Notes under the pieces: model-generated
Databases searched by the model: none
What the model saw: only the letters and a program-made list of their open reading frames with translations
Told to the model about the DNA's origin: nothing
Assembly: GCF_017874715.1 (NCBI RefSeq)
Contig: NZ_JAGGLR010000025.1
Location: forward strand, 124,001 to 188,000
Direction of reading: 5' to 3'
DNA length: 64,000 nucleotides
DNA from: Streptomyces iranensis
GTDB lineage: Bacteria; Actinomycetota; Actinomycetes; Streptomycetales; Streptomycetaceae
Part shown: one piece after another, positions 62,830 to 64,000 of the stretch
How the letters are laid out: each line of letters opens with the position of its first letter
Position numbering within the stretch: position 1 is the first letter of the stretch
Made by a program: the position numbers and the translations under genes

Positions 62830-63954
62830 GTGGCCACCGCAGCCGAAGCCCAAGCGATGCGCCATGCCGTCGCGCTCGCCGCCCGCGGCCTCGGCCACAC
62901 CAGCCCCAACCCCGTCGTCGGCTGCGTCATCCTCGACGCCGGTGGCCGCGTCGTCGGCGAGGGCTGGCACCAGCGGGCCGGCGGACCGCACGCCGAGGTC
63001 CACGCGCTGCGCGCGGCGGGGGAGCGGGCCCGAGGCGGCACCGCCGTCGTCACCCTCGAACCCTGCGACCACACCGGCCGCACCGGCCCTTGCTCGCAGG
63101 CCCTGGTCGCCGCCGGGATCGCCCGGGTCCACTACGCCGTCGCCGACCCCACCGCCCAGGCCAAGGGCGGCGCCGCGACCCTGGCAGCCGCCGGGGTCGA
63201 GGTCGATGCCGGACTGCTGGCGGAGGAGGCCGAGGCGGTCAACGAGCCCTGGCTGACCGCGATGCGCCGCGGCCGCCCCTTCGTGCTGTGGAAGTTCGCC
63301 GCGACCCTGGACGGCCGCAGCGCCGCCGCCGACGGCACCAGCCGCTGGATCACCTCCGCCGAGTCCCGCGCCGATGTGCACCGGCTGCGTGCCGAGGCCG
63401 ACGCCGTCGTCGTCGGCTCCGGCACTCTGCGCGCCGACGACCCCCACCTGGCCGTACGGGACCGGGAGGGCGCCACCCAGCCGCTGCGGGTCGTCGTGGA
63501 CACGGGCGCCACCGTCAAGCCCGGTGCCCGGGTTCTGGACGACGCCGCGCCCACGCTGATCGCCGTCGCCGAGGACGCGGGCATCGCGCATCTGCCGCGG
63601 CGGCCGGGCGTGGAGACCGTAAGGCTGCCGCGCGCGGAAACCGGCCTCCGGATCCCCGCGCTCCTGGCCGAGCTGCACGGCCGCGGGGTGCGCTCCGTCC
63701 TGCTGGAGGGCGGGCCCACCCTCGCCGGGGCGTTCCTCGCCGCGGGCGCCGTCGACAAGGTCGTCGGCTATCTCGCCCCCGTCCTGCTCGGCGCGGGCCC
63801 CGCCGCCCTCGCCGACGCCGGAATCACCACCATCGCGCAGGCGTTGCGCCTCGAGACGGCCGATGTGACCCGGCTCGGTCCCGATCTGCGCGTCACCGCC
63901 GTCCCCATCGCCGTCCCCGTTGCCGTCCCCGCCCCCCTCGCCGAGGAGAACTGA
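62830..63954 (+). CDS. ribD: Bifunctional riboflavin deaminase/reductase RibD
   Basis: This 374-residue enzyme performs the second and third steps of riboflavin synthesis. The N-terminal zinc deaminase domain has HAEVHAL and PCDHTGRTGPC (zinc ligands). The C-terminal reductase domain (about residues 155-355) includes WKFAATLDGRSAAADG and VLLEGGPTLAGAFL. It starts at GTG 62830 with AGGAGG 5 nt upstream; longer readings would run back toward the FMN riboswitch. The expression platform lies between 62673 and 62829. Confidence 0.95.
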   Translation: MATAAEAQAMRHAVALAARGLGHTSPNPVVGCVILDAGGRVVGEGWHQRAGGPHAEVHALRAAGERARGGTAVVTLEPCDHTGRTGPCSQALVAAGIARVHYAVADPTAQAKGGAATLAAAGVEVDAGLLAEEAEAVNEPWLTAMRRGRPFVLWKFAATLDGRSAAADGTSRWITSAESRADVHRLRAEADAVVVGSGTLRADDPHLAVRDREGATQPLRVVVDTGATVKPGARVLDDAAPTLIAVAEDAGIAHLPRRPGVETVRLPRAETGLRIPALLAELHGRGVRSVLLEGGPTLAGAFLAAGAVDKVVGYLAPVLLGAGPAALADAGITTIAQALRLETADVTRLGPDLRVTAVPIAVPVAVPAPLAEEN

Positions 63955-63955
63955 A

Positions 63956-64000
63956 GTGTTCACCGGAATTGTCGAAGAACTGGGTGAGATCGTCGCCATC
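63956..64000 (+). CDS. ribE: Riboflavin synthase alpha chain (3' end outside window)
   Basis: Only the first 15 codons are present, beginning GTG at 63956 and reading (M)FTGIVEELGEIVAI, the near-invariant riboflavin synthase N-terminus (MFTGIVEE.G). It starts 2 nt after the ribD stop, so the rib genes form an operon under the FMN riboswitch. Confidence 0.9.
   Translation, partial: MFTGIVEELGEIVAI

Overview
The window is a high-GC actinobacterial chromosome segment, almost certainly Streptomyces. The evidence is the dense GC-rich coding, frequent GTG starts, BldD and sIHF homologues, and the conserved order aroE-aroC-aroK-aroB ... efp-nusB-bldD-pyrR-pyrB-pyrC-orf-carA-carB-pyrD-pyrF-sIHF-gmk-rpoZ-coaBC-metK-priA-fmt-rsmB-rpe. 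I did not try to name the species. No tRNA, rRNA or CRISPR array was seen.

Positions 1-33.3 kb are core housekeeping. mltG (cut by the left edge) and the shikimate genes aroE, aroC, aroK and aroB are tightly packed. A perfect hairpin follows, then a proline-rich P-loop protein, an M24-peptidase-fold protein that has lost most metal ligands, efp and nusB, with a shared hairpin before the convergent developmental regulator bldD. The pyrimidine operon (pyrR, pyrB, pyrC, a PH-like membrane protein, carA, carB, then pyrD and pyrF) is preceded by a leader in which a PyrR-binding loop is enclosed by a stem that sequesters the pyrR ribosome-binding site. sIHF-gmk-rpoZ, coaBC, metK, priA, fmt, an ABC exporter behind a MerR-type promoter, rsmB, a secreted serine hydrolase and rpe follow.

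Positions 33.4-42.7 kb are accessory. They hold a SorC-type sugar-responsive regulator, a divergent TetR/SDR pair with a perfect 26-bp operator, a TA-flanked MITE-like element, and a probable sugar-acid catabolic cluster (IclR regulator, FAH-family enzyme, D-2-hydroxyacid dehydrogenase, lactate-permease homologue, rhamnonate-dehydratase-like enolase). The permease is preceded by an AT-rich island containing a palindrome.

Positions 42.8-54.4 kb mix conserved and accessory genes: guaB1 (probable GMP reductase), a coupled small protein/membrane protein pair, an APC amino-acid permease behind a structured leader, an Lrp regulator, a decayed IS5-family transposase, an oxidoreductase/TetR pair, and davA-davB, predicted to take L-lysine to 5-aminovalerate. 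A DUF5995 protein and an epimerase divergent from an XRE/MmyB regulator follow.

Positions 54.4-64 kb carry an NCS2 uracil/xanthine permease, an ICL/PEP-mutase-family protein, an MFS exporter divergent from a ROK regulator (with a clear 23-bp operator), a secreted alginate-lyase-family protein, a repeat-rich 600-bp gap, an FMN riboswitch, ribD, and the first 15 codons of ribE. Several dispersed palindromic repeat families recur, mostly at gene 3' ends.
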